NCBI RefSeq assembly: GCF_964355755.1
Contig: NC_092673.1
Span: 27,099,001-27,163,000, forward strand
DNA from: Antedon mediterranea
Lineage: Eukaryota; Echinodermata; Crinoidea; Comatulida; Antedonidae
Direction: 5' to 3'
Length of the DNA: 64,000 bases
Each line of letters opens with the position of its first letter. Within the stretch, counting starts at the first letter, position 1. Position numbers and translations under genes: made by a program. Positions 47,584 through 60,729 of the stretch are shown here, one piece after another. The notes below the pieces were generated by a model. That model was not told the origin of the DNA, searched no databases, and saw nothing but the letters and a program-made list of their open reading frames with translations.

Positions 47584-50500
47584 ATGCCACCAAAGAAAAA
47601 AGGCAAAAAGAAAGGAAAAAAGAGCGGAAAGAAAAGTGGTAGAAAATCCGCTCGAGCAAGCTCTGCTCCATCGGGCATGAATCTGACAGAAGTAAGCAAG
47701 GAGTTTTTTCTCATCCAAATACGGGATCTTGAGACCAGACTGGCCAGGTAAATGACCTTTGAACTTTTTAAATCCGAATTGTTATTTTTGTTATTGTTTA
47801 TTATTCTTAAAAAATAAAATATATTTATTATTAAATGTTTAAATTCAAGGTACCAAAAAAAATGTGATGAACTTGAAGTGGCCAGCTCTCAATTCTTAAC
47901 GGAATATGATCAGATGTCAACCGATAAGAAAGAGATAGTATCATTCCTTAAGAAGCAGTTGGAGCACAGACAGGATGAGATAGCTGACCTGAATGACAGA
48001 CTAGTAGGGCTACAGCAGGCAAAAGACCAGGAAAAAGACGGCTATGAACAACAACTAACTCAGCTTAGGACAGAATTCCAAGAGACTAAAGATCAACTGA
48101 CATCAGAAAATATGATATTAAGTATGACAGTCACCTCCCATGTTTGATTAAACTTTCATTTATTGACTATTGTTATGATTGATTGTAAATTGTTTTATAT
48201 TTCCTACTATTTTTGTCAGTTGGTAACAACCTTTCAGTTTCATGATGCTTTAATTTATAATTAATTCATTTCAGGTGGGAAGTTGGCTTCACTGGAGGAG
48301 TTCAAAGTTCAAAAAGAAGATTTGATGGCAAAGTTTGCAGCGATGGAAGTTGATCTTGACAGGCAGAAAACTGACCACAAAGATCACATATATGAACTAG
48401 AAAGAAAACAAGTTGTTGATAAAGACAGGTTAGTTAAAAAGGAAACATACAAATTAATTTGTATCAATCAATGTGCATTCAATAACAAGACAGCAACCAG
48501 CAAATCAGACTAAATTGTAATTTTGAACAATTATTGAATGAAATAGAACCTCTATTAAGGGGACATATTTGGAACAAAGTGTACTAATAATAAGGGGTTC
48601 CCCTGAATAGGGATTGACTGTAATGTTAAAACACATCCCTTAACAAAATATGACCACCATATTTCATGGAAAAAGTGTCCCCTTAATAGGGGTGTCCCCT
48701 GAATAGGGGTGTCCCCTGAATATTTGTATCCCAAAATTTAAAAATGATTTTAGTTGATACAGCTTAATGCAGATCAAGTTAATTAAGTAATCCCAGGTTT
48801 GTGTAATTAACTGAAAACAAAGTATTTTTTGAATAGGTTAAAACGAGAGATGGTCCTACGTGTCAACCAAGTAGCCTCGGAATTCCGTAAGGTCTCTAAC
48901 AAACAGATGGCCGACACCACAAAGCGAACAATACGTGAGAACGTTAGCATCAATGCTCAACTTGGCAAGATGTCCGACAAAACCATGGAACTCATACAAG
49001 AAAACGATGAGCTACGAGCAAAAGAAAAAAAACAACGGCAACAGATCGATATGTTAGAAGCTAACGAAAAAGAACTGGCCAAGAAAAACCATAGCAATCA
49101 GAAGGTAACAGCTTTCTCTCGATTCAATTGGGGTGGTGTCCCCTGAATAGGTTCTATTTATAACACACTTGACTGTATCCTTGCAATTTTATTGGTCAAT
49201 TAGCCCTATCTAATGAAAAAGTGATATCTAAAAAAAACATGCTCTAATGCATGTTCAGAATGTTCTGCTATTTTCAACTCGGCTTTTCCTCATTAAAAAT
49301 AGCGCAGTCAATTTTTCAAATGAAGAAATAATTTGTATACTATTTACTAACATTTTTCTACTTAGAATGGCTCTAAATCGTAACTAATTTATTTTAAAAT
49401 AGAGCAGTCAACTCATGAAATATTCTCACCAACTCCTAAACATTCATTATTTGTATACTATTTACTAAACATTTTTCTACTTAGAATGTCTCTAAATCCA
49501 AACTAATTTCTTTATAAGGTAATTCGTATGTTAACTGAGAAGGCGAAACAACAGGAAGCCGTGATAATTGAACTGGAAGAGCAAGATAAAGCGTACGTTG
49601 ATCTTGAAACCGAAGCGCAACTTCTTCGCAAACAAGCCGAGTCGTCGCGCGAGGAACTTCAGGCAATGGGTAAGGAGATGGAGCATCTGGAAGAGGAATT
49701 AGACATGACAAAAAAACAACAAGTAGAGACAAAGAAAAACAAGGAGAATGTTGAACGAATCCTGTCGGAAGCAGCGTACTCTTTGCACAGGATATTGATG
49801 GTGAGTCTTCCACAATGCATAAAGCTCTGTCTACACTACCAAACTCTCTGACAAAAAAAGTGTGGTGCCCAAATATAATAATGATATGCTTAAAAATGGT
49901 AGTGATATGACATCATCATGTCCATATCACATTTTTTTGTCAAATAAAGCTATTGAACTCCATCCTTCACACTATGTAATAATGTAAATAATAATTCACA
50001 GTAATCCATTACATAATTTACATTTTTATCTAAAAAAAGGAGGATTCATTTTTATCTTTTAAATACATCATTAGTTTTCTACAAAATATTTATGATTGTA
50101 TTTTTTGATACATAAAGATTCATAGGGAATTAGGTCAAAAGGTAAGACCTTACTACTTTGACATTTTACACTGCAATAGTTAGTAACTTAATTGTTTACA
50201 TGTTTCAGATTTTAATATTGAGAAAATGATTAGTAATTTTGCATAAAATATTAAAATAATAAACTACACTTTGCATATAAATTGCAGTAATTAGCTCTTA
50301 TGTTCTTAAAACAATTGGCATTTTAAAAATTATTATTGCACCTATCTAAATGTACAATGTTGTTAGATTGCCTTGGTCAATGCTAGTAAGTTATTAGACG
50401 TATGTTATACCAGATGACGTCACTACTATGAGCAAGGTTGGAGTGCCTATGTTACCACCATAAACCTGTATCTGTGCTTCTATCATCCAGGTGGTACCAG

Positions 50501-52044
50501 CCACATAATGCTAGGCAGCAGTACCTAGATCATGATGAATTGTCCACTTTAAGACTCATGCTTAGTATGTTTGCACTGGCTTTAATGCAGCTTTGTCAAT
50601 TCACTGTTTTGTTCTCAATTATTAGATGTTCTCTATTTAATTATATTTATATTAAATTAGAAATAATAAACCTTGCATTTACATGATACTGTCATAAAAC
50701 GAAAGTTAACATTTAAATTAAATTTGCTTTAAACTTGGAAAATGTGTCCAGAACTGACTAGAGAATGCATGCGTGCCTATTTATTAAGGAATATTCATGA
50801 TATGCTAATTATTATGATTAATTTTAATAGATGAAGGAATCAGAGGATGGTGTGTTAACAGAGGAAGATTCAGAAGGAATTGAGCAACGTGACAGTATGC
50901 TGGAGAATCTTCTGGTGATCCTAAATGAGGCAGCTGCCATTGGGGTCGGTCCGTCTCCTGGTGACTTTATCAAGGAAGAAAGCGCAGCATACCGAACAAA
51001 GAGCCGAGGCTCGTCATTCCCAGGCTCAAGATCGGCAATGAAACAGAGGTTTGTATTCTGCAAAAACTAAAACTGCAAATATTTTAAATCCTATCTAATA
51101 TACCTCCATTAAAAGGACACCTTTAAGACCCAACAAAGTGTTCTCTTGATTACACAGGGTTCAGTAAAATAAAATGAAACAAAAAGGGATATCCCCTGAA
51201 TAGATGTTGACCATAGGTGTTAAAACATGTATTTGCCCTTGTTTGTTTCCCAAAGGAAGGTTGTACTATTAGAGAGGGGTGGATCGAATCTTCATTGGCC
51301 GTAATTGTTTAGCCCATCATGAAATTATGGTTCTAACTTTCTTTTATTTTCATTTATAAGGGCATTACCAATAACTCCTATGAGCAGAGGTTTGAACAAC
51401 TTAACCCACTACCAAATTGGTGATCTGGGGCTTGTGCCGAGGCCTAAGCCGCAGTTCTATGCTTCTGACAAGACCAGACAGCTATCGGCTACCAGTCGAC
51501 TGAATCGTCTGCAAGGGGTTAAAAGTAGATCCGTTGGAATACAAGCTGCCAGCTCAGAATCTAAGGTATGAAATGTTTGTGAATGATATATAACATCAAA
51601 CAATGCAAAAACAATGTAGAAACGGATATACCAGAGTCATTTCAAATTAAGAACTGGACTGTTTAATAAGGGCAGAAACTTGTATTAATAATTTTTTATA
51701 AACCATTATCAATTTTTTAAATTATTTTTATTTGTGTAGTAAACCTACTTTATCCATCTTTATAATTGTTATGTTAATTTTTGTTATACTGTATTTATAT
51801 TTACTGTTAAATTTTAAAATGAGTGACAAAAACCGAATTTCTGTAAGGACCAATGAAACCTAAATCTAATCTTTATAAATGTTTTTATGAGATTTTCTTT
51901 TCATTATTTTTGCAGTTTGAAATGATAGCATCTCAATTCCCATCCGTTGCCAGTAAATCTTCAAAATCTGCCATTTTTCATGAAATAGCAGTGACGAAGC
52001 CGCCTCTTGGACCAATCATGACTAAGGGAAAGTTTGTCCGCTGA
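47584..52044 (+). CDS. CFAP157: Cilia- and flagella-associated protein 157 (CFAP157), complete coding region
   Basis: Coding exons 47584-47747, 47850-48121, 48275-48428, 48837-49104, 49519-49800, 50831-51048, 51361-51565 and 51916-52044 join in frame to 563 residues (human protein 520). The family is needed in motile cilia and sperm flagella, at the basal body and axoneme. It opens with the family's Lys-rich MPPKKKGKKKGKK, then EFFLIQIRDLETRLARYQKK. A long coiled coil covers roughly residues 40-370 (EIVSFLKKQLEHRQDEIADL, EFQETKDQLTSEN, REMVLRVNQVASEFRKV). The C-terminal family motif HYQIGDLGLVPRPKP is near residue 460. A noncoding first exon is probable (see the shared promoter). A polyadenylation signal AATAAA lies at about 52207. 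Introns carry a GGGGACACC-family copy and a MITE. Confidence 0.96.
48546..48735. repeat. GGGGACACC-family copy in a CFAP157 intron
   Basis: CTATTAAGGGGACATA, GAACAAAGTGTAC and repeated GGGGTGTCCCCTGAATA units match the family seen at 1254 and 2520. A further fragment (GGGGTGGTGTCCCCTGAATA) follows exon 5 at 49130. Confidence 0.65.
49823..49957. mobile_element. MITE, AAGCTCTGTCTACACT family, in a CFAP157 intron
   Basis: The left end (AAAGCTCTGTCTACACTACC) and core (GGTAGTGATATGACATCATC) are clear. The right end is short (TTTTTTGTCAAATAAAGCT). Confidence 0.7.
51098..51215. repeat. GGGGACACC-family copy in a CFAP157 intron
   Basis: CCATTAAAAGGACACCTTTA and AGACCCAACAAAGTGTTC match the family head at 1254, and GATATCCCCTGAATAGATG the tail. 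Confidence 0.6.
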
Positions 52045-52288
52045 CGAGTGCCCACTTTTAAATTTTGTTTTATACACTGGCAAATATAAACTATACAAGT
52101 GTTAATTTATTAGTTTTAATAATTATGCCAAATTATGATTTTAAATGTTCTTGTGAGTATTTGTAATTGTAAAAACTGTTTTTAATTATTGTAAATATAT
52201 TATGTAAATAAATATTGTGTACAGTATCATGTTGTACGTAATTAAGAGAGTACGGTTGCATCTTTTAAAAGGTAGTCCAGCCGGGTAT

Positions 52289-52963
52289 AAAGCTCTGTCT
52301 ACACTATTAAACTTTATGTGACAAAAAAAGTGATGTGCCCAAGTATGGACATGATGATGTCATATCACTACAATATTTAGGTATATCACAATCATATTTA
52401 GGTATATCACTTCAATATTCAGGTATATCACAATCATATTCAGGTATATCACTACCATATTTAGGTATATCACTACCATATTTAGGTATATCACTATCAT
52501 ATTCAGGTATATCACTACCATATTTAGGTATATCACAATCATATTCAGGTATATCACTACCATATTTAGGTATATCACTACCATATTTAGGTATATCACT
52601 ATCATATTCAGGTATATCACTACCATATTCAGGTATATCACTACCATATTCAGGTATATCACTACCATATTCAGGTATATCACTACCATATTCAGGTATA
52701 TCACTACCATATTCAGGTATATCACTACCATATTCAGGTATATCACTACCATATTCAGGTATATCACTATCATATTCAGGTATATCACTACCATATTCAG
52801 GTATATCACTACCATATTCAGGTATATCACTACCATATTTAGGTATATCACTATCATATTCAGGTATATCACTACCATATTCAGGTATATCACTACCATA
52901 TTTAGGTATATCACTACCATATTTGGGCACGTCATACTTTTTTTGATAGTGTAGACAAAGCTT
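52289..52963. mobile_element. MITE expanded internally by a 21-bp tandem repeat
   Basis: The AAAGCTCTGTCTACACTATT left end and the AGTGTAGACAAAGCTT right end belong to the same family as the 128-bp copy at 42847. Between them, about 27 copies of GGTATATCACTACCATATTC plus A (21 bp) occupy 52350-52925. The unit is the reverse complement of the family core (AATATGGTAGTGATAT), so the array arose by amplifying the element's own centre. Because 21 is a multiple of three, long open frames appear on both strands; they are artefacts. Confidence 0.9.
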
Positions 52964-53244
52964 CAGGTTTCTATTGTTTATTATCAAATATAAATAAAAT
53001 CTTTTTCGTCATCGATATTGTGCAGAACGAGTGAAATAAGCCACTTTTTATCAACAAAAAAGTGATGCTACAGGACTTTAAAAAAACAATGTAAATTGTA
53101 TATATCCGAAGTTGTCCTTTAAAGTGTAAGCCTACATATCGTTGGCATACAGAAATATATAACAATATTTTTTGGCTTTATTAGAACTTATTCACAACTT
53201 TTATTTTTCTCATGAGAATTTGTTTTGTCTAAAATAAATAACAA

Positions 53245-56200
53245 CTAGACATGAAACTCGTCACTTTGACGAGTTAGTTATCCGCACGACAAACGCCACG
53301 TGCACGTCATACGTTGGAATATTGCACACCGAAAAAGATTATGTCATTATGACCTGAACTGAAGAATATGATGTGTTGTTAGTGCTGAATGCTGTATATT
53401 TTCTGTCATATAGTACACACAGTATAATCTGTATACATGCCACAAACAGTGTAAAATAGGTGAAATTACGGGACCCATATTTTATTTTAATTTTTAACAT
53501 GTTGACGGTTTCAAAAGGAAACGCGAAGGTAGTAATTTCGGAAGAAAATTATCTCAGCAACAACATATTAACGTTTAGAAGAAATTTGAATACGTGAAAT
53601 ATTAATGCGCGCTCTTTTAAATGTAATGAACTATGACGCAAAAGATGAAAATATGACTTTGTTTATTTAACTGGCCATATGATGACATCACAACATCGGA
53701 TTGGCGAGAAGTTCACATGATTTCGTATCTACAATCCCATAGCTTCCTGAAAACGTTTTAATCATGATTATCACATTTTATTCTTACGAGCTATAACAGA
53801 TTAAAATTTACTGTAAAGATGAAATTAATGACGCTGTTAATTAAAATTTGTAGGCATGATGACGTCATAAAAATTAAAATATTTTTAACTCATGCGTAAG
53901 ATAGTTGATTGACCTAGACAATATTAAAATCTCGGAGAAAAAGGAATACAGATAGGCGTGATGCGCTCCATTGAATATGATGAGCAATAACGGAAAAGAC
54001 AAAAATCCTATATTTTACATTCGTGTGGCCATACGATGACGTCACAATGTCCGGTTAGCCATATTGATTCATGATCCGATTTCTACAACTCATCAACTTC
54101 CAGAATATGTAATTAAAAAAAAGTTCACCTCGTTGTTTAGAATCTATGACTGTTTAAAAAAAGGCATAATTTTGACAAATTTTTTAACTTTTTCATCAAA
54201 AACGCACGTAAAGTATCCAATTCAACGTGCCCGTATGACGTAATTGTAAGTCGAAATTGTTTTAAAATTGGTAAAATTACTATAAAAGGCTGGAAAAACA
54301 TAATTCAATAAAAAAAAAAAAACTTTTAGCGCTACATGCGCACCACGCGCATAAAATTGTTCACGCGCGTGGGAAATTTTGATATGCTCAAAATGTCATG
54401 ATCAGCGTAGAAAGTTGATTAAAAATTAATTTTGCGCAATTTGAGTTTTAAATGCGTGTGTGCGCGTTACTTTGTGTAAGACACGCAATTTTTTTTCCAC
54501 AGAAAGTTAGCGCATGATATAAATTAAACTTTTGCTAAGTTTCAATTTAAATTGTTATATGGTTTTAAATCTATGTTAAATACGCGAAATTCATAAAATC
54601 GCGCGCAAGTCACGTTGCGCATTTCTGACGTCATTCACAATAGGAGGTGCACAACTTCACGTGAATGCCCATATGTTGACAAAGTTATGAAATGTTATGT
54701 TTACACGTTTTTGAGATACGCGAGACACAAAAGCAGAGGAAAAATGCGCGTGCGCGCGTAACGTCTTGTAAAACATGCCATTTTTAATCCACAAAAAGTT
54801 TGCCCTTGATATGACTTAAATTTTCACAAAGTGTCAAAACAAATTTATGCTTGGTTTTTAGCCTATGATCAATCATAAAAAATCATAAAATCGCACGTAA
54901 GTCACGTTGCGCAACTCTGACGTCATTTAAAAATAGGAGGTGCACAACTTCACGTAAATGCCCATATGTTGACAAAGTTATGAAATGTTACGTTTACACA
55001 TGTTAGAGAAACGCTCTACACAAAAATGGAAGGAAAGAAATAAGAATAATACAGAAAAAAAAATAAACTAGACATGAAACTCGTCACTTTGACGAGTTAG
55101 TTATCCGCACGACAAACGCCACGTGCACGTCATACGTTGGAATATTGCACACGGATAAAGATTATGGCATTATGACCTGAACTGAAGAATATCATACGTT
55201 TTTAGTGCTGAATTCAGTCTATTTTGTGTCATATAGTATATACATGCAAACAGTATAAATCTGTATACATATTACATACAGTGTAGAATAGGTGAAATTA
55301 TGGAACCCGCAATTTATTCAAATTTTTAACATGGTTACGGTATCAAAATGAAACACTAAGATAGCAATTTCGGGAGGAAATTATCTCAGTAAAAACATAT
55401 TAACGTGTAGAAGAAATTCGAATACGTGAAATATTGATGCGCGTTCTTTTGAATGTAATGAATGATGACGCAAAATATGAAAATACGACATTTTTTATTT
55501 AACTGGCCATATGATGACGTCACAACATGCGATTGGCAAAATGTTCACAGGATTTCGTATCTACAATCCAATAGCTTCCAGAAAATGTTTTAATCGTGAT
55601 TATCACATTTTATTCTTACGAGCTACAACAGATAAAAATTTACTGTAAAGATGAAATTAATGACCCACGTAATTAAAATTTTTAGGCATGATGACCTCAT
55701 AAAAATTTAAATATTTTTAACTTGTGCGAAAGATAGTTGATTTACCTAGACAATATCAAAATCGGGGTGAAAATGGAAAACTGATAAGTGGCGATGCGTT
55801 CTACTAAATGTGATGAGCTATGACGAAAGATACAAAAATCCTAAATTTTATATTCACGTGGCCATACGATGACGTCACAATGTCCGGTTAGCCATAAAAA
55901 TACATGATCCGATATCTACAACTCATCAACTTCCAGAATTTGTCATCCACAAAAAGTTGATCGTGTAGTTTAGAAATTATGACTGTTTAAAAAAAGGCAT
56001 AATTTTGACAAATTTTTGAACTTTTTCATCAAAAACGCGCGCAAATTGTCCAATTCGACGTGCTCGTATGACGTAACTTTATGTCAAAATTGTTTAAAAG
56101 TTGGTAAAATTACTAGAAAAGGCTGGAAAAATATAAATCACGCAAAAAAAATATGTTTTTAATGCTACGTGCGCACCACACACGTAAAAATTTGCGCACG

Positions 56201-56607
56201 CGTTGGAATTTTTGAAATGCTTAAAATGACATGAAACTCGTAGAAAATTGATTAGAAATTAATTTTGCGCATTTTAAAATTTTAAATGCGCGTGCACGCG
56301 TAACTTTGTGTAAAACACGCAATTTTTTTTTCACAGGAAGTTAGCGCATGACACAAATTAAACTTTTGCAAAGTTTCAGTTTAAAATCTTTTATGGTTTT
56401 CGATCTATGTTAAATACGCGAAATTCATAAAATCGCACGTAAGTCACGTTGCACAACTCTGACGTCATTAAAAAATAGGAGGTGCACAAGTTCACGTAAA
56501 TGCCCACATGTTGTCAAAGTTATGAAATGTTATGTTTACACATTTTAGAGAAACGCTCTACACAAAAATAGCGAGAAAGAAAGAAGAATAATACAGAAAA
56601 AAATATT
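53245..56607. mobile_element. Two direct copies of a long non-coding element with hairpin ends
   Basis: The segment starting CTAGACATGAAACTCGTCAC at 53245 restarts at 55068 with the same 80-odd bases and stays alignable to about 56605. The first copy carries an extra internal duplication of about 290 bp (54457-54745 versus 54748-55020). Each start has a perfect hairpin (AACTCGTCA, loop CTT, TGACGAGTT) followed by AGTTATCCGC. Seven perfect TGACGTCA palindromes occur in the two copies. No convincing protein is encoded. Confidence 0.75.
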
Positions 56608-56996
56608 GATCCCATACAATAACAAGGAGTTATCCGCCAAGTGCGGATAACTAAAAATGATGATCCCATACAATCACAAGGAGTTATCCGCCAAGTGCGG
56701 ATAACTAATAAAGAAAAAAAAAAAAAGATCCAGGACGATTACAAGGAGTTATCCGCTACTAAGCGGATAACTAATAATACACAAAAAAAAAAAAAAAATG
56801 ATGATCCCATACAATCACAAGGAGTTATCCGCCATGTGCGGATAACTAAAAAAAAAAAAAAAAAAGTAACAGGACGATTACAAGGAGTTATCCGCTACTA
56901 AGCGGATAACTAATAATACAGAAAAAAACTGTTGATCTCATACAATAACAAGGAGTTATCCGCTTGGTATACCAAGCGGATAACTAAAAAAACTGT
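56608..56996. repeat. Array of AGTTATCCGC...GCGGATAACT hairpins
   Basis: Six hairpins with the same stem but different loops (CAAGT, CTACTAA, CATGT, TTGGTATACCAA) are separated by A-rich spacers and GATCCCATACAAT or CAGGACGATTACAAGG. They directly follow the duplicated element, and their stem repeats its subterminal motif, so they probably form its 3' end. Confidence 0.85.
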
Positions 56997-57054
56997 AATA
57001 GGCATAAAACTATTTATTTGCTGTGTATGTGGTAGCCTTGATTTTACTCCAAGG

Positions 57055-57160
57055 CCTAAATCAATAAAAAGAGCCTCGGCAAATCAATGCCGTGGTAAGC
57101 TAGCAGGACCTCGGCATTTACCTCGGCATTGCCGAATGCCGAGGTAAATTTCGCGGGCTG
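57055..57160. repeat. CCTCGGCAT palindrome cluster
   Basis: TTACCTCGGCATT and AATGCCGAGGTAA form a perfect hairpin near 57118-57148; further CCTCGGCA and ATGCCGTGG units lie to its left. It is a small foldback of unknown class. Confidence 0.6.
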
Positions 57161-57280
57161 CAAGCTTTAAAAAACAGCATGGGACCTTTTTGTTTTCATA
57201 ATGGACCAACATGTGCGCATGAGAAAAATGAATAATTAAATATGTGTATAATCTACAATTTTGTTCTTCAACTTACGTAG

Positions 57281-57499
<219 letters not shown>

Positions 57500-60109
57500 A
57501 CTGATTGCATCGCTCATTGATTGTTAAGCAAGTGTTATAGTAACAGTTGTGTCATCATTCTTTTTATTGTACTTTTTTTTTCCTTATTAAGCAACCAACA
57601 TGGAATAGTCAATTCAAAACATAAATGTTGTTTACCATTGTGTGTAATTATCATCAAAAAACCAGTCAAATATTAATAGTTTTTATTTGAAAAATTGGTT
57701 GGTTGTACTGTATCACAAAAACAAAAGGCCTCTGTAAATTAATATAACTGTATAAATTATAAACAAAAACACATTTTTTTTTTAATCACAAGAATTGAGA
57801 ATGTTTTAGTAGTAATGAAATTAGTGTTTAGTATACTAAATTCATTTATTATAAATGGTTAGGAAGATATGGCTATAAAAAATAACTAAATAAATAAAGA
57901 TGATTTAGATTTATAGCAAAAAATGTTCATCTAATTATATTGCTTTACTACAGGTATCACTCTGTTAATATTCATAGAATTACATTACTTGTATTGTTTC
58001 TTTTTAAAACATAAAATGTGTTTAACATACAAAATAAAATTGAAATGCTGAACAGACCTTGACGGAACTCATCCTTTTATTTCATATATCAGTCATTTGC
58101 ATAAGAAACATCTTATTAAATTTGCAACTTTTCATATCAATCTATATTTTGCATAGATGTGATGCGACGAACTAGAGAAATAACTAGGCAACAAAGATAC
58201 GAACAGGACAGGGAATCTTTGAAATGTCTGCTATATCTGTTAATGCAGATATCAAAACAGCTTCAAAAAGGCATAGCTGATTGAGAATACAGGCCTATTT
58301 GATAGTAACTATGTCCAAGTTGTCTCTCTAGTTTTATAAATAATACCTCTATGATATTTTGTAATATTTTTCTGTTTTATTCACCACACAAAATAACTCT
58401 CCCAATACTCAACACCTTTGAATTTTGACCTGTTTCGTAATGTTTTAGAATTTGTGTGTGATAAACTTGAATCATTCTATTTTTCAAATTAAGTTTGAAA
58501 GTATAATATGGAAAATTGTGAAATGACATCCAAAAGAAAAGTATCTTTTGATTAAATTATCCATCGTCTAAATTTGGAATATTCATTTACAGAAATGTCA
58601 TGGTCATGTGAATTACTTATATTTTTGTTTGTACAAGGGACATAAAAGAAAAGTAGTCATTGTGCTAAATAGTTGAAATAATAAATACTAAAGCTTTCAA
58701 ACTATTTTTCTACAAGTGTTTTTTATTTTGCTCTGGCCTTTTTAACTTTGACCATTCATTTCATGCAAGCAATGATGCCAAATAATAATGAAAAATGACC
58801 AAACCTTCAACAATGTTTTGAGTTAACTTGTATCATGATAACTAAATATGTAAAAAAAGGGCACTTTTTTTCAAAAAAATGTCAAGCATTTTATTGTGTG
58901 ATCTGTATTCGCATAGCACATACGGTAGACTGCGTTTATACCGTCTTAAAGAGCCATAGTAAATGATTATGTCAAAAAATAAAAGGGTTGAATATTTGTC
59001 AATTTTTGGGAAAATTTTCCTGTCCTATAGTACAGGTATTTTTTTAAAAAAATGTTGACTTTTTAAAATTCTTATTATGCAATAATTTGCATAGCGCATA
59101 TATAATGTACTAGCGCGTTATTGCCCTCATACAGAGCCATAATAAAGAATTATGCCAAAAAATAAAAGGGTTGGACTTTGGTTATTTTTTGTCTGTGTAG
59201 TATATTATTACAGCTGGGATTGGCAAAATAGCAAAAAAAGGTAACAATTTCCCTGAACTATAATAATATTGCATCATATCATCTTTATAGACGTAGTGAG
59301 ACTAATAGATAGTAACCATAACATTTTAATAAATCATGTAAAAATTGCCAAAATAATAAACTTTCAAAATTCTTATTCTATATTTTTGTAAAGAAATGGC
59401 AAGAGGACAGAGTAGTCCTAGAGGGTGTGGTCCAGGTTTTTTTTTCATTTTTCATATCGAATATGACAATCACTTCAAATAGTTTTTGATTAGGAAATAA
59501 AATATGATGAACGTTCTTTAATTAAAACATTATTATATTATTCACAGAAGAAAGTGTTTTCAAAGATTACAGAAAATTGTAAAGTAGACTATATTGGGTG
59601 TGGTTCTTGCTTTTTATTACAGCATTACGTCAAGCTAACAGATATTAATATATATCATATATAATCGATAATCGATATAACTATTATTAATTATATATAT
59701 GTATTGATATAGTATTTTTTTGATATGCATATGTTGACTTTAATACAAATTCACCACATTATGTGTACATCTTCGTATTTAGGAAATAGCATGAAATTAA
59801 ATGGACCATTTATTAAAAGCAAATTATACATTTACTGTACACACATTTTACTGTATTAAAAATAGAATTTGTAATGGAATGTCTGTAAAAGAACACTTAA
59901 AATAAATAGCACATTTCAAAGCTATCAATATTATATAACAATCAATATTACCAACAGCGCCATGCAAACTGGGATCTTTCATCTTAAGGATTGCAAGACC
60001 CCAAACTTGTAATTGAAATTTGGACCAGCCTAAAAGGGCCCTGTCCGGTTTCCAGCCCTAAATCTGTGCCACTGTACATTGGGATACCATAATATTAATC
60101 ATATATACA
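57500..60109. other. 3' region with decayed satellite pieces
   Basis: Probable 3'UTR of the calponin-family gene at first (AATAAA-type signals near 57890 and 58030), then AT-rich DNA with no gene recognised. At 58950-59055 and 59134-59200 there are diverged pieces of the 10-21 kb satellite. Confidence 0.45.
58950..59200. repeat. Diverged relics of the cruciform satellite
   Basis: Two segments read AGAGCCATAGTAAATGATTA then TGTCAAAAAATAAAAGGGTT, the first continuing through CTGTCCTATAGTACAGG, the core of satellite module B. They resemble the degenerate left edge of the main array near 10.5 kb more than its interior. Confidence 0.65.
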
Positions 60110-60468
60110 TTAAGATGTACAGTATTGTCCCCCTGAAAAAATAATTCTTAAAACAATGTTTGTTGAAAATTCTATTTTTAATGTAACATAATAGTTATCC
60201 ACTTTGACCAAAAATTGGATCGAAAAAATATGTATTTACCTGAAAAAATGTAATTTAAAGCAAAAAATGTTCAAATTGGCTGCCAGCCAATGGATTTTTG
60301 GTTGAATTTTAACATTTATTTCGTCATTTTATAAGTTAAAACAAGATTTTTTTTCGTTTTTTTTTCTATTGAAGTGATTAACTTTATGAAAACTACAAAA
60401 TAACATATTCAAAGTCTGATTTAATTAATCTTCATTTTTCATGTTTTTGAGGGACAATACATCTTTAA
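60110..60468. mobile_element. TTAA-ended MITE family, copy 5
   Basis: It starts TTAAGATGTACAGTATTGTC and ends GGGACAATACATCTTTAA. Its interior is the reverse complement of the 9878 copy, including TTGGCTGCCAGCCAATGGAT. Confidence 0.75.
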
Positions 60469-60546
60469 GAATTGCATAAATTGTTTTAAAAATACTTTAC
60501 ATTCGTGGAGTCAGCTGACCATGTGTATCTGAAACTGCAATGCATA

Positions 60547-60729
60547 AAGGGTCTTTCACACCTGTCCCGGCACGGTTCCGGTCCGGCGCCGGAAAATCCA
60601 ATCGAACGTCAATGTTTCGTTTTCACGCGGCTACGCGCATATCGATTGGCGCATAGCCGCGTGAAAACGAAACATTGATGTTCGATTCGCCGGACCGGAA
60701 CCGGGCCGGAACAGGTGTGAAAGACCCTT
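60547..60729. mobile_element. 183-bp near-perfect foldback MITE
   Basis: The whole element is one palindrome: AAGGGTCTTTCACACCTGTC on the left, ACAGGTGTGAAAGACCCTT on the right, with CCGGTCCGGCG, AACATTGA and GCCGCGTGAAAACGAAAC also paired inward to a centre near 60643. A decayed copy lies in ZNHIT6 at 44634. Confidence 0.85.

Noticed and set aside
52335-52987. Three 190-200-codon frames on both strands over the 21-bp array
   Set aside because: The 21-bp period keeps every stop-free frame open; the peptides are pure 7-residue repeats of a MITE core.
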